A stretch of DNA of 64,000 bases from Ww85 sp963745765. Lineage in GTDB: Bacteria > Desulfobacterota > Desulfobulbia > Desulfobulbales > Desulfocapsaceae. Positions 44,938-54,467 of the stretch are shown here, piece after piece. A model generated the notes under the pieces. That model was not told the DNA's origin. It did no database searches and was given only the letters and a program-made list of their open reading frames with translations. The stretch covers positions 236,583-300,582 of the forward strand of contig CAVUYQ010000018.1 in the NCBI GenBank assembly GCA_963745765.1, in the 5' to 3' direction. The stretch's first letter is position 1. Every line of letters starts with the position of its first letter. Made by a program: the position numbers and the translations under genes.

Positions 44938-47574
44938 ATGGACAGCTGGGTCCTGCTGCTGATACTTTTTCTTCTTGTTATTGTCATGGGTGCGCTTCTT
45001 GGCGGTGTCTCATTTTTCAAACTGAAGCAGCTCAGTCGCCGGGTGGAGGAACTGGAGGCGATGGCGCAGCGACGGCAGAGCAGCATTTTACCTGAAAGGC
45101 GAAAAACCACGGTATCCCGGGAAAAAGGTTCCCGAGACAAGGTGGGCACCAGGGTAGTAAAAGAAGCAGTGCTCAGCGATGATGCGCTGCATAAGCTTTC
45201 CTCCACAGACGATAGCGAGCCTGAAGATCGGGCCGGGATGCCGGCGCATCTGCCCCAGGAGCCGGCTGGAGTCGAAAAGGCTTCCTGGTTCAGCAGTCTT
45301 CGGGACAACTGGATGATCTGGCTGGGCGGGGCCTGTGTTGGCCTGGCCGGCATATTTCTTGTCAAGTACAGTATCGATTCCGGACTGCTTGGCCCGAAAC
45401 AGCGGATCGTCCTTGCCGTTAGCAGCGGTATCGGTCTGCATGGTCTGGCCGATTGGCTGAGACGCCGGACCGGCGAGACCCATCCGGCCTTTGCCGCCCT
45501 GGCAGGCGGTGCCAGCATCATCCTCTATGCGGCTATGCTGGCGGCTCTTCATCTTTATCACCTGCTCGGTCCCCAACTGGTTTTTATCGTTCTTGCGGTC
45601 ATTTCCGTGCTGACTATGCTGCTGGCTCTGCGTTACGGGCCGGTCCTGGCAATTATCGGTATCCTTGGAGCCTACGTTGTTCCTGTTCTGGTCTCCAGTA
45701 ATTCCGGTAATATTGTTGGTGCCATGATCTACAGCCTGATTATCAGTGGAACCGCTTTGCTGCTGATGCGCTATGTTTACCGGCCCTGGTTATGGTTTGG
45801 CATGCTGGCCGGCGGCCTGGGATGGTGGCTTATCTCCTGCTTGCATCACGAGGCGGATGGTTTTCGCGGCTTTTATCTGGCTGCCCTTGCCTATGCTGTA
45901 ATCGCTATCCCCTTGTTCGACTGGGGTCTGAAAAGAGCGGGGCAGCCCGATGATCCGGGAGTCGAACCCTTCTCATTAGCCGCATGGCATTCAAAATGGC
46001 AGTGTCAGCCTATGCAGTTAACGCTGGGATTGATCATCGTCGGCCAGGCTGTCTCTATTGCGCTTGAAGGTTTTTCGGGACAGGCGATACTTTCCTGGTT
46101 CCCGCTGCCGGCCGTTATTTTACTGGCCGGCAGAAATCGTGCGTCAATCAGCTGGCTGCCGTGGTTCTCTCTTTTCGTGCAGTGGTTCGCCTGGCTTTAC
46201 TGCGGCCTCGATTTTGATCATGATCGGGTCCGCCTTGTCGGCTTTGGCATGGAAATGCAGAAGCATTTCCTGCTGTTTGCTTTTGCCATGGCCGGACTCT
46301 ACAGCACGCTTACCTGGTGGTGCCAGTACAAACGCTCTTTCAGCCATCTTCGTTCATCGCTGCTGTTCCTGGCGCCGTTATTATGGCTTGCCTTGTGCTA
46401 TCTGCTGGTCACGGATCTTTCTGCCAGCTGGCGATGGAGTCTCGGAACCTTTCTCTTCGGGATTGTCTATCTTTTTGTTGCCGGTATGCGGCTGGAAAAA
46501 GAGGCCGGGGATGGAAATGCGATCTGGCTGATGATCAGCGGCCATTTTGCGTTGTCGCTGGCCATGACCATGTATTTCAGGGAGGCAACCCTGACCCTTG
46601 CTTTGGCCACGCAGACCATATCGCTGGCCTGGATAATCAGGCGCTATTCGGTGTCGGGCCTGGAATGGCTGGTGAAAGGCGTATTGGCAATCGTTGTTAC
46701 ACGTCTGACCCTGAATCCATGGCTCCTGAATTATCCCTCCGATGTCCACTGGTCGCTGTGGAGTTATGGAGGAGCTGCTGCCTGCTGCGGTCTGGCCGCC
46801 TGGATGAGCGAGGCCGGATCATCCCTGAGGAAATGGCTGGAAGCTGTCGCATTGCAATTGTTCGTTCTCTTTTGTGTCGCGGAAACGCGTTACCGGCTCT
46901 ACGATGGACAAATATTTGTCCACGACTATTCGCTGCTCGAGGCGGCGATAAACAGTGTCTTATGGTCCGCACTTGGCCTGGTCTACTCTTACCGGAGCCG
47001 GCTTAACAGTGCTCTCAAACGTTTCTATTTGAGCTGCTCACATCTCCTGCTGCTACTTTCCCTGATCAATTATATCATTGTTCTGACCCTGTTGAATCCT
47101 CTGTGGAGCAATGAGCTGGTTTCCCCAAGACCGATCTGGAACCTCCTGCTGCTGGCCTATGGAGCCCCCGTCATTATGGCAGGCCTGGTCTATTATTTCT
47201 TTGAGGGCCGCTTTAAACAGGTGGCATCATTTACTGCCGGAATCGGTCTGCTGGTTTTTGTTAGCCTGGAAATCCGGCACCTCTGGCATGGTGCTCTTGA
47301 TCTTGATCTGCCTTTTCGTGATGGTGAACTCTATACCTACTCAATCGTTTGGCTTATCCTTGCCGTTACCACTATTCTGCTGGCAACGCGCGTCGCCCAC
47401 CAGGGCTCCTATAAAGCGGGTATGGCCTTGCTCCTGGTGGTTATTGCCAAGATATTTCTTGTCGATATGTCGGATCTTGAAGGGCTCTTGCGGGTTGCTT
47501 CTTTTATGGGGCTCGGCCTGTCTCTTCTCGGACTGGCCTACCTCTATCAGAGGATGACCAGAAGGCATACGTAA
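44938..47574 (+). CDS. DUF2339 polytopic membrane protein
   Basis: 878-aa inner-membrane protein with over twenty hydrophobic helices. After the first helix (VLLLILFLLVIVMGALLGGVSFF) there is a coiled coil (QLSRRVEELEAMAQRRQ) and a charged linker (about 50-110), then an uninterrupted series of helices beginning SWFSSLRDNWMIWLGGACVGLAGIFLVKYS, the DUF2339 hallmark. Function unknown; the family is widespread in Gram-negative bacteria. Tends to be a single-gene unit, as here. Confidence 0.85.
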   Translation: MDSWVLLLILFLLVIVMGALLGGVSFFKLKQLSRRVEELEAMAQRRQSSILPERRKTTVSREKGSRDKVGTRVVKEAVLSDDALHKLSSTDDSEPEDRAGMPAHLPQEPAGVEKASWFSSLRDNWMIWLGGACVGLAGIFLVKYSIDSGLLGPKQRIVLAVSSGIGLHGLADWLRRRTGETHPAFAALAGGASIILYAAMLAALHLYHLLGPQLVFIVLAVISVLTMLLALRYGPVLAIIGILGAYVVPVLVSSNSGNIVGAMIYSLIISGTALLLMRYVYRPWLWFGMLAGGLGWWLISCLHHEADGFRGFYLAALAYAVIAIPLFDWGLKRAGQPDDPGVEPFSLAAWHSKWQCQPMQLTLGLIIVGQAVSIALEGFSGQAILSWFPLPAVILLAGRNRASISWLPWFSLFVQWFAWLYCGLDFDHDRVRLVGFGMEMQKHFLLFAFAMAGLYSTLTWWCQYKRSFSHLRSSLLFLAPLLWLALCYLLVTDLSASWRWSLGTFLFGIVYLFVAGMRLEKEAGDGNAIWLMISGHFALSLAMTMYFREATLTLALATQTISLAWIIRRYSVSGLEWLVKGVLAIVVTRLTLNPWLLNYPSDVHWSLWSYGGAAACCGLAAWMSEAGSSLRKWLEAVALQLFVLFCVAETRYRLYDGQIFVHDYSLLEAAINSVLWSALGLVYSYRSRLNSALKRFYLSCSHLLLLLSLINYIIVLTLLNPLWSNELVSPRPIWNLLLLAYGAPVIMAGLVYYFFEGRFKQVASFTAGIGLLVFVSLEIRHLWHGALDLDLPFRDGELYTYSIVWLILAVTTILLATRVAHQGSYKAGMALLLVVIAKIFLVDMSDLEGLLRVASFMGLGLSLLGLAYLYQRMTRRHT

Positions 47575-47750
47575 CAAAATGACCGAAGAGACCTTCCTGT
47601 CTACAGGGCTTCTATTCCTGTTGCACCGGACTGGTGGAACAGATAGAGTGGGGTTGTATGTTGCCAAAGATTGGAAACAGGCTGAACGTTCTTCAGGCGT
47701 GCTTTCAGCCGGAAATTATTATAGCAATCCACTAATGTGCGAGGTTCGAT

Positions 47751-48530
47751 ATGAAAAACCGGATAAAACAGCTCTGGAAGCCGGGCAAGACCGTTATTAA
47801 TGGCTGGTTAACGATACCAAGTGCCTTTACCGCGGAAATCATGTCTGTTCAGGGATATGATACCATTACCGTTGACCTGCAGCACGGGCTGATAGACTAT
47901 CAATTGGCGGTTTCCATGTTCCAGGCGATAAAGGGCAGCCCTGTTGTTCCCTTCGCCAGGGTGCCGTGGCTGGACCCGGCCATTATCATGAAGATACTGG
48001 ACGCCGGCTCAGTCGGCATCATCTGTCCAATGATCAATACAGCCGATGATGCGCGGCGTCTGGCATCCTACATGCGTTATCCGCCGGTCGGAGAACGCAG
48101 TTTCGGGCCGACGAGGGCTATGTTCAGCATCGGTTCCGATTATGGAGCAAAAGCCAACGACCTGGTGCAGTGTTTTGCCATGATCGAGACAGCGGAAGGC
48201 TTTCATAACCTGGAGGAAATCGTCAGTGTACCCGGCATAACCGGTATCTATGTCGGCCCGATAGATCTCACCCTCGGCCTGCATGGGCAAAATCTGCCGA
48301 TAGGGTTTGACCGCGAGGAAGAGGAGATGATAGACGCCATTAAGCACATCCTGGCAACCGCCCATGCGGCCGGACTGATGGCCGGACTGCATTGCGGGAC
48401 GCCTGAATATGCTGCACGGGCGGCAAAATGGGGCTTTGACCTGGTTTCGGTATCATGGGATGTCGGCCTGTATGCTGCCGCAGTTCAGGAAAGTTTTGGC
48501 GCAGCCCGCCGCTTGATAGATCAGAATTGA
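47751..48530 (+). CDS. HpcH/HpaI-type aldolase (4-hydroxy-2-oxo acid aldolase)
   Basis: 259-aa class II pyruvate aldolase of the HpcH/HpaI group. Conserved parts: TITVDLQHGLIDY (near the N-terminus), VPFARVPWLDP, VGIICPMINTADDA, FAMIETAEGFHNLEEI with the metal-binding Glu and YVGPIDLTLGL with the second acidic ligand. It cleaves 4-hydroxy-2-oxo acids to pyruvate and an aldehyde, or runs as an aldol synthase. The start has GCGAGG seven bases upstream. The neighbours give no pathway; it could supply aldehyde cleavage to a sugar-acid route. Confidence 0.9.
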   Translation: MKNRIKQLWKPGKTVINGWLTIPSAFTAEIMSVQGYDTITVDLQHGLIDYQLAVSMFQAIKGSPVVPFARVPWLDPAIIMKILDAGSVGIICPMINTADDARRLASYMRYPPVGERSFGPTRAMFSIGSDYGAKANDLVQCFAMIETAEGFHNLEEIVSVPGITGIYVGPIDLTLGLHGQNLPIGFDREEEEMIDAIKHILATAHAAGLMAGLHCGTPEYAARAAKWGFDLVSVSWDVGLYAAAVQESFGAARRLIDQN

Positions 48531-48608
48531 CAGGCAGATATCGTTTAGCTCTTGAATTCCGCGGCGCTCTTCTTCATTGAAGGCAGGTATCGCTTGAGCA
48601 CTATCGGT

Positions 48609-50627
48609 TTATTTGTCTGACCAGGGGACGATTTGCACGCGGGACTCATGAAAAAGGGCTCCGCCGCCGACATCGGAACATTGCTGTGAGACAAGATCAT
48701 TGATAGCGGTGCCGTTGGCAGGCAGCGGCCAGTAAATCCCCTCTGCCACAAGCAATCCTTTCTGCGTGGCTCCGATACGACGGCACGCCGCACGACATTC
48801 CCCCGAAAATTATGCAGATTTACCAGTGTGCTATTTTCAATGCCGCTGACGGCGGCATCGTCAGGGTGGATTAAAACGGTGCCTGTCTCCTGCTGGTAGC
48901 AATTCTCCAAAGGTTGAGTTGAGCAGTTTGTCATTTGGTGGCGTAATGAGTTTATAGGGAAAACGAGAGGTGAGATCCGGGTGATCAAATTCGCTGCCTG
49001 CGGTTAAACAGGCAAATGGCGGCAGTGTCGGGTCATCAGCGTTGACAAAGCGGAAACGACAGCCTTTACGCGCGAGCAGCGAACCATCCTGGCGATTATA
49101 CAGGGATTCAATATAGCTGCCGTCTGCACAGGTTTCAGGGGAAAACCCTTCCATCGTTCCGCTAATGCTCGACAGATACGACCGGATTCTTTGCTCGAGA
49201 CTTTGACTGAATGGTGGATCGCTGTAACCCATCTTCCCGGCAAAGGTCTGGAAAAAATCAAAGTTGCTCATGGCCTCTCCATACGGTTCGATGACCCGGT
49301 CAGCAATGCCGAGATAGAAATGGCCGTAGGCGGTATAGATATCGCGATTTTCCAGAAAGGTTGTGGCCGGCAGGAGTATATCGGCAAAACGGGCGGTGGG
49401 GGACATCACCTGTTCATGCACGATAGTGAACAGGTCTTCTCGGCAGAGGCCGTCCCTGACGGCCGTGCCGTCGGGGACTACACTGACCGGGTTGGCATTA
49501 TAGACGATAAGTGCCTTGACCGGCGGAGCAACTGAGGTAAGGGCCTGTCCCAGGTGAATCATGTTGATGATCCTGCCCGGTCGAGGAGACAGTTCGTCGA
49601 AGGTTAATTTTGTGCTGTCTCCGGAAAAGGCGCCGGAAAAAAGAAGAACTCCGCGTCCCGGCTGACCGTCAAAAAGTCCGCAGGCCGCAGCCAGTGATGC
49701 GATGGCCCTGATCGCCATGCCGCCGCGGCTGTTCCTGGTCAAACCGACCCCGATACGGATAAAGGTTTTCGGATGTCTCCGGAGCAGTGACGCAACCAAT
49801 TCGATGTTCTTGTGCTCCACGCCGCTATCCGACTCAAACTGTCCCATGTCTGTCCGGCGGACATATTCGGAAAGCTGTTCAAAGCCTTCTGTTTCCCTGG
49901 CTATGAAAGCATGGTTCAGCCAGTCATTGTCGATGAGCGTTTTCAGCACACCGAGAGCCAGTGCCACATCCCCTCCGGGTTGCACCTGGATATAATCATC
50001 GGCAAGACGGGCGGTATCGTTTTCATACGGATCAATCACAAGCAGCCGCGCGCCCGCATTTCTGGCCTTTTGCACATAACGCCAGAAATGCACATTGCTG
50101 ACACGAATATTGATGCCCCAGGCAATGATCAGATCAGACTCGCCGGCCACCGAAGGCGGAGAACCGCCGGCATCACCGCAGACAAGCTTCCAGCCTCCTC
50201 GTGCGGCAGCTGAACAGATCGTCTGTTTCGGCTGTATGGCACCCATACGGTGAAACAGCGGGAAGCCGGCAAAGCGGTTAACGGCTCCCATGTTTCCGGC
50301 ATAACTGAAGGGTAGAACGGTCTCGCCGCCATATCCGTTGAGAATCGACTGCATTCTGGGAATGATATGATCCCAGGCCTCATCCCAGCTGATCCTCTTG
50401 AAACGTCCCTCGCCCTTGGCGCCAATCCGCAGCTGCGGGAAAAGTATACGGCTGGGGGAATAGAGTCGATCAGGGTAGCGGCGCATCTTGCTGCAGATGA
50501 AACCGTTTGTATAGGGATGGTCGGGGTCACCGTTCAGCGACATAACCTTGCCGTCTTGAATCGTTGCGAGCATGCCGCAGCTGTCAGGACAGTCGAGAGG
50601 GCAGATTGTCTTTTTCGTGATTCGCAT
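48609..50627 (-). pseudogene. Molybdopterin-dependent oxidoreductase, two frameshifts at the 3' end
   Basis: DMSO-reductase-family catalytic subunit of about 670 aa. N-terminal 4Fe-4S site CPLDCPDSCGM...GFICSKM, then KQTICSAAARGGW (ICS may hold the molybdenum-ligand cysteine), NPVSVVPDGTAV, ADILLPATTFLENRDIY and the MopB C-terminal domain. The main frame ends early at 48861 after GELLPAGDR; deleting one base at about 48905 restores ECYQQETGTVLIHPDDAA, and a second repair (one base added near 48780) gives ATQKGLLVAEGIYWPLPANG and the natural stop at 48609. No twin-arginine signal and no electron-transfer subunit genes beside it, so probably cytoplasmic and orphan. Substrate unknown. Confidence 0.83.
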
Positions 50628-50671
50628 AATGCTCAATTGTCGATCTAAGATGCTGAAAAATTCCGGTTAGA

Positions 50672-50914
50672 CTACTTTTTCCCTTGCAGAACAGCAAGTA
50701 TCTTCTGACGCTCAGACAGGATGTCATCATCAGTAAATTCTCTCGCCGCCCGATGGTACCAGTACCTGGCATTATCCAGATCACCTTCTTCGCGGTGCAG
50801 ATTGGCATGAAGCCAGTATGACAACGGGTCATCAATCTGCTGAACAGTCGTGTGCGCCTCATCCCAGTAGCCTTTATTGGCCCGGAGTATCGCCTTGATC
50901 AACAGCTCATGCAT
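50672..50914 (-). CDS. Small TPR-like hypothetical protein
   Basis: 80 aa, mostly alpha-helical, without membrane segment. Two helix pairs (LLIKAILRANKGYWDEAHTTVQQ and SYWLHANLHREEGDLDNARYWYHRAAREF) look like tetratricopeptide-type repeats. Conserved hypothetical proteins of this length and pattern are often found beside redox enzymes. Start ATG 50914 with GAACGGGGGTAAGT upstream. Located 45 bases ahead of the molybdopterin oxidoreductase, on the same strand and likely in the same transcript. Confidence 0.65.
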   Translation of the reverse strand: MHELLIKAILRANKGYWDEAHTTVQQIDDPLSYWLHANLHREEGDLDNARYWYHRAAREFTDDDILSERQKILAVLQGKK

Positions 50915-50956
50915 ACTTACCCCCGTTCAAGTTGTTTGTTAGAGGTCGTCATCTAG

Positions 50957-51095
50957 TATCTGTCCATAAATGGCCATTTTACCCTGACTCTTCGTTGCTC
51001 TCAAAATTTAATCCGCGGAATATCGCCTATATGCCTGTGGTTAAATTTATCGAGCGCCTCGATTTAGAACAAAAAATCTCATTTATGGACAGACA
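50957..51095 (+). repeat. MITE family 1, copy C (complete)
   Basis: 139 bp, three differences from copy B; the left end is TATCTGTCC instead of TGTCTGTCC. Flanks TCATCTAG and CTATCTAG agree in six of eight positions, an 8-bp target duplication. A long open frame across this element (50932-51174) is an accident of the element and not a gene. Confidence 0.88.
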
Positions 51096-51635
51096 CTATC
51101 TAGCAGTAACTCCTGACCGGACAGCACTCTGTTTCCTGCACGGCTTTGACCTATCCATCTATTTCAAGGTTTAGTCCCTTCTTGGATAATTTTCACTCTG
51201 AATTTTATTTTCTACCGGTGATGCCGGTTCTTTTTCATGATGGAGGAGGTTCAATCTTTTCTCCTGCGTAACCGTTGAAAGCGATGATTGACTTTTCTCC
51301 CTCGGTTTATTCTTGGGAAAAAGGAGGTCGAATCAATCGGAATAATGATGGACTTCAGGATTGTATCATGCTTCAGAAGCAGGACGAGCAGCCCATACTT
51401 TAGGAGAGTAATACCGGCTACATCCATTCAATGGAGGTAGCATAAACGGAATAAGAGGGAGATAATAGAGAGGATCGTACACCGCATCGTTTGATACTTG
51501 ATGCAGTAATTGTCCCGCCTGCTAAAAAGTATTCAGCCTTGAAAACGTGAGGATACCTTGAATATTTTTGCCAGCCAAGCAGCGGCTGGCAAAAATAGAG
51601 AGAGTCGGCGTTGATGAAGCACCGATTCGGTCCGG
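51096..51635. other. Gene-free stretch with hairpin
   Basis: About 540 bases without a supported gene. At 51565-51595 a 12-bp perfect stem (TTTTTGCCAGCC with GGCTGGCAAAAA, 7-base loop) is the only strong structure; it lacks a T tail on either strand, so it is not a standard terminator. Confidence 0.35.
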
Positions 51636-51878
51636 TTACTTCAGTATACAGGCTGGTCCCTTGAATGTTCGTCTGAATGCTTGATCTCTCTGAATCCTGT
51701 GAAGCCTGTCTGAGTTGTTTTTTAACAGGCGAGACAGCAGGGAGAAGGGAACAGCGATAAGAAAGAGGATACCATCAAGCAGGTAGGTGAATGGATTCAA
51801 ATCAAAATTATACTCAAAGTCGGAATCAATATCACTTGCTGTAATAACTCTGTGGTAACTTTTTGTAATATTACTCAT
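51636..51878 (-). CDS. Small membrane protein, hypothetical
   Basis: 80 aa from ATG 51878 with CAGGTG upstream. One hydrophobic segment (TYLLDGILFLIAVPFSLLSRLL, about residues 30-52) would cross or sit in the membrane; the N-terminal half is acidic (SDIDSDFEYNFD) and the C-terminal half basic. No homology recognised. The 12-bp stem at 51565 lies behind its stop. Confidence 0.42.
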   Translation of the reverse strand: MSNITKSYHRVITASDIDSDFEYNFDLNPFTYLLDGILFLIAVPFSLLSRLLKNNSDRLHRIQRDQAFRRTFKGPACILK

Positions 51879-52253
51879 AATAACACCTGCGAAATATATT
51901 CAGTCAATACCGGTCTGTGTGTATTGACCGAGAAATTAAAGTGAAGAACGTACCCGTAGCTTATTACAGGAATTCTGAACAAAACCGGGGTTTTTAAACT
52001 ATCACAAAATAATTTACAGGTTTTATTCAGAAACGTTTCCAAAAAGACCGGGCGAATCATCTCTGACAGGCATCCGTCTGTGTTCGTGGTCTTGCCCCTA
52101 AGGTATGACACATTGTGGTATCGTCAAGAGTTTGTAATCTTTTTTAGAAAATGTTTTTTGGATAGCCTATTATAGATGACCCAGCTATATCTAATTAAAT
52201 ATTAGATATTGTTTGTTATAATTAGTTCTGTTGACATGCCTGAGAATATTATT
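51879..52253. other. Upstream region of the LacI gene
   Basis: About 370 AT-rich bases with no supported gene. It ends in a TACCATATGGTA palindrome (52254-52265) that overlaps the first LacI-type operator. Confidence 0.3.
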
Positions 52254-52260
52254 TACCATA

Positions 52261-52274
52261 TGGTAAACGTTTGC
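52261..52274 (+). promoter_or_regulatory. LacI-family operator upstream of its own regulator gene
   Basis: TGGTAAACGTTTGC, with the AAACGTTT core seen again three times at 53.3-53.5 kb. It is 26 bases upstream of the GTG start of the regulator, within the expected promoter, and overlaps a TACCATATGGTA palindrome. Autoregulation is inferred. Confidence 0.75.
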
Positions 52275-52299
52275 TTCATATCCTCCTGAGGAGATACCT

Positions 52300-53325
52300 G
52301 TGTCAAAGATCCACGATGTGGCCCGGCGGGCCAATGTTTCAATAGCCACCGTGTCACGGGTGCTCAACTCTGCCAACCACAAGGTGAGCAGTGAAACTGC
52401 CGAGAAAGTTCGGCAGGCGATCAAGGATCTCGATTATCGACCGAATGCGCTTGCCCGTGCCCTCCAGATGAAAAAGACGATGACAATCGGCGTCATCATT
52501 CCTGATATTTCAAACCATTACTACGCTGAAATTGTTCGTGGAATTCAAAGTGTTGCCGACCGGGAAGGTTATAACATCATCCTGCAGAATACTGATAGAA
52601 ATCAGGATCAGATTGTCAAATCCATCTACCTGCTCAGGGAAAAAATCGTAGACGGAATTATATTCAGCGGAGGCACCATCAACGGTTATGAACCGTTGTC
52701 CGCTTTGAAGGAATTGCGTGATCGTGTTGTCGTTATTGGCCGTCATGATGTAAATTTCCCGGCCATCATGGTCGATAATATCGCCGGGGCAACGCTTGCG
52801 GCCGATCATTTGATTGCGTTGGGACATAGGGACATCGGATTTATCAGCTGGTCGGAAGATTCAACGACCGCCAAGGATCGTTTGAGCGGGTATCGTAGCG
52901 CTTTGGCTCAGAACAGTTGCCATTTTGAGCCATCCTTTATCAGGCAGGGAAAATTGACGCCCCAAAGCGGCTGCGAAGAGACCAAGATTCTGCTTTCACA
53001 GAGTAAAAAACCGACAGCAATATTTGCCGGCAACGATTTAATGGCGTTCGGCGTTATTTTTGCCGCCATCGAGATGGGCCTGCGTGTGCCGGAGGATCTC
53101 GCTGTTATCGGGTTTGACAATATACCCCTGAGTTCATTTTTTGTCCCATCACTTTCAACCATTGAAGTTCCAATGTTTACCCTCGGGGCTGATTCGATGG
53201 AAACACTGGTAAGTCTGATCGCTGGCGAAAAAGTGACGAGAATCAAGCTACATAATACTCATCTTGTAACCAGACAATCAACCATGGGAAAAGAATATTT
53301 CTCGTTGACAAAAGGAATCTGGTAG
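52300..53325 (+). CDS. LacI-family transcriptional regulator
   Basis: 341 aa. It starts with GTG at 52300 (MSKIHDVARRANVSIATVSRVLNSANHKVSSETAEKV, the LacI helix-turn-helix with hinge helix RPNALARALQMKKT), preceded by GAGGAG seven bases upstream. The ligand domain shows GVIIPDISNHYYAEIVRGI, IIFSGGTINGYEP and GFDNIPLSSFFVPSLSTIEVP. Four copies of the palindrome GGTAAACGTTTGCC or close variants stand in front of this gene and of the operon behind it, so it is almost certainly the repressor of both. The inducer should be the substrate or intermediate of that operon. 128 bases separate its stop from the last operator. Confidence 0.95.
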   Translation: MSKIHDVARRANVSIATVSRVLNSANHKVSSETAEKVRQAIKDLDYRPNALARALQMKKTMTIGVIIPDISNHYYAEIVRGIQSVADREGYNIILQNTDRNQDQIVKSIYLLREKIVDGIIFSGGTINGYEPLSALKELRDRVVVIGRHDVNFPAIMVDNIAGATLAADHLIALGHRDIGFISWSEDSTTAKDRLSGYRSALAQNSCHFEPSFIRQGKLTPQSGCEETKILLSQSKKPTAIFAGNDLMAFGVIFAAIEMGLRVPEDLAVIGFDNIPLSSFFVPSLSTIEVPMFTLGADSMETLVSLIAGEKVTRIKLHNTHLVTRQSTMGKEYFSLTKGIW

Positions 53326-53338
53326 TTTAAAAATGAAT

Positions 53339-53467
53339 GGTAAACGTTTACATGGGACGGGGTATATTGGTGCCTCCAACGGTCTTATTTGGTCATGTAA
53401 ACGTTTGCTCTGTCATCACATAGGAAATAATAAGATGAAAAGTCGAATTGATTGGTAAACGTTTGCC
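53339..53467 (+). promoter_or_regulatory. Three evenly spaced LacI-type operators
   Basis: GGTAAACGTTTACA at 53339-53352, TGTAAACGTTTGC at 53396-53408 and GGTAAACGTTTGCC at 53454-53467. Their centres are 57 and 58 bases apart, about 5.5 helical turns. The last is 26 bases upstream of the creatininase start codon. Spacing and identity imply cooperative binding by the adjacent regulator. Confidence 0.85.
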
Positions 53468-53493
53468 GATCAAAACCCAGTAAGGAGGAAACT

Positions 53494-54363
53494 ATGGCAC
53501 GAAGGAAAAGTTATAACACGTTCGAAATGAGTTACGATGAGGTGGCTGCTCACCTGAAAACCAATGACACCATCATAATCCCGATGGGTTCCAACGAGAA
53601 ACACGGTTCTCACGTAATACTCGGGACAGATACGGTAACAGCCATGGGTGTTGTGAAAGTTGCAGCACCATTAGCCCAGACCCTGCATACACCAATTATC
53701 CCGGTAGGGTATTCTCCCCATCATATGGGGCGAATTGGCGAGGGAACCGGTACCCTGACTTTTTCCGGATCGACCTATCGGAAAATCGTTTATGAACTTG
53801 GTATGTCAATGATTTATCATGGTTACAACAAGCTTGTGTTTGTTACACACCACGGCAGTAACTCAAAGGTTGTTGACGAGGTACTTCGAAAACTGCGTTA
53901 TGAAACCGGCTGTTTTTGCTGCTGGTTTAAAACACCGACCGAGCGCACCATGGCCATTGGTGGCCAGATCTGGACCGGACCTCCGGAAGATACACCGGGC
54001 TGGCATGCGGGAGAGCTTGAAACCAGCACTGTCTGGGCCTACGATGAAACCCTGATGGCAATGGAAAAGGCGAGAAAAGACAAAACCCACGCACCGGCCT
54101 TTATGGGACCGAAATTCTCAAAAAAAGACGGTACCGGTCATGTCGAGTTCATGGGTGCGGAAAACACCTGGGTGCCCATGGAGCATCACGAGTACAATGA
54201 TTGGGCAACCATCGGTGACCCCTTTGCCGGATCCAAGGAGAAGGGCGAGAAGTATTTTCAGGTTGCCGGAGAAGCACTTGCCGCACTCATCGAGGAAGTA
54301 AAGAAATTCGATATCAAAGTCACTGAGGCGGGCAGAGAACGGGCTAGTCTCGCCAGGGTTTAA
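53494..54363 (+). CDS. Creatininase-family amidohydrolase/ring hydrolase
   Basis: 289-aa metalloenzyme, first gene of the LacI-controlled operon. ATG 53494 follows TAAGGAGGAAACT. Metal and active-site motifs of the creatininase family are seen: PMGSNEKHGSHVILGTDT (Glu and His ligands), VTHHGSNSKVVDEV and GWHAGELETSTVW. Family members hydrolyse C-N or C-C bonds in small rings; in the Thermotoga inositol route a relative (IolN) opens 3-dehydro-scyllo-inosose. The set of neighbours (zinc dehydrogenase, TIM-barrel isomerase) makes that reaction type plausible here, but the substrate is not proven. Confidence 0.85.
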   Translation: MARRKSYNTFEMSYDEVAAHLKTNDTIIIPMGSNEKHGSHVILGTDTVTAMGVVKVAAPLAQTLHTPIIPVGYSPHHMGRIGEGTGTLTFSGSTYRKIVYELGMSMIYHGYNKLVFVTHHGSNSKVVDEVLRKLRYETGCFCCWFKTPTERTMAIGGQIWTGPPEDTPGWHAGELETSTVWAYDETLMAMEKARKDKTHAPAFMGPKFSKKDGTGHVEFMGAENTWVPMEHHEYNDWATIGDPFAGSKEKGEKYFQVAGEALAALIEEVKKFDIKVTEAGRERASLARV

Positions 54364-54467
54364 GTGGCAGGTATTACCCGATAATCCTCCAAAGACCGGG
54401 TGTGTGAAGCAGCACTCACCCGGTCTTGATTGGATTAATATATAAATGTAAACTATAAACGCGTGTC

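Noticed and set aside
47579..47800. 73-codon frame ahead of the HpcH/HpaI aldolase
   Set aside because: It overlaps the aldolase start in another frame, lacks a ribosome binding site and has no homology.
50932..51174. 80-codon open frame
   Set aside because: It lies almost wholly in MITE copy C; the same peptide pieces appear in the other copies at unrelated loci.
51565..51595. 12-bp hairpin as a transcription terminator
   Set aside because: The stem is preceded by T and followed by A on both strands, so no U tail would be made in either direction.
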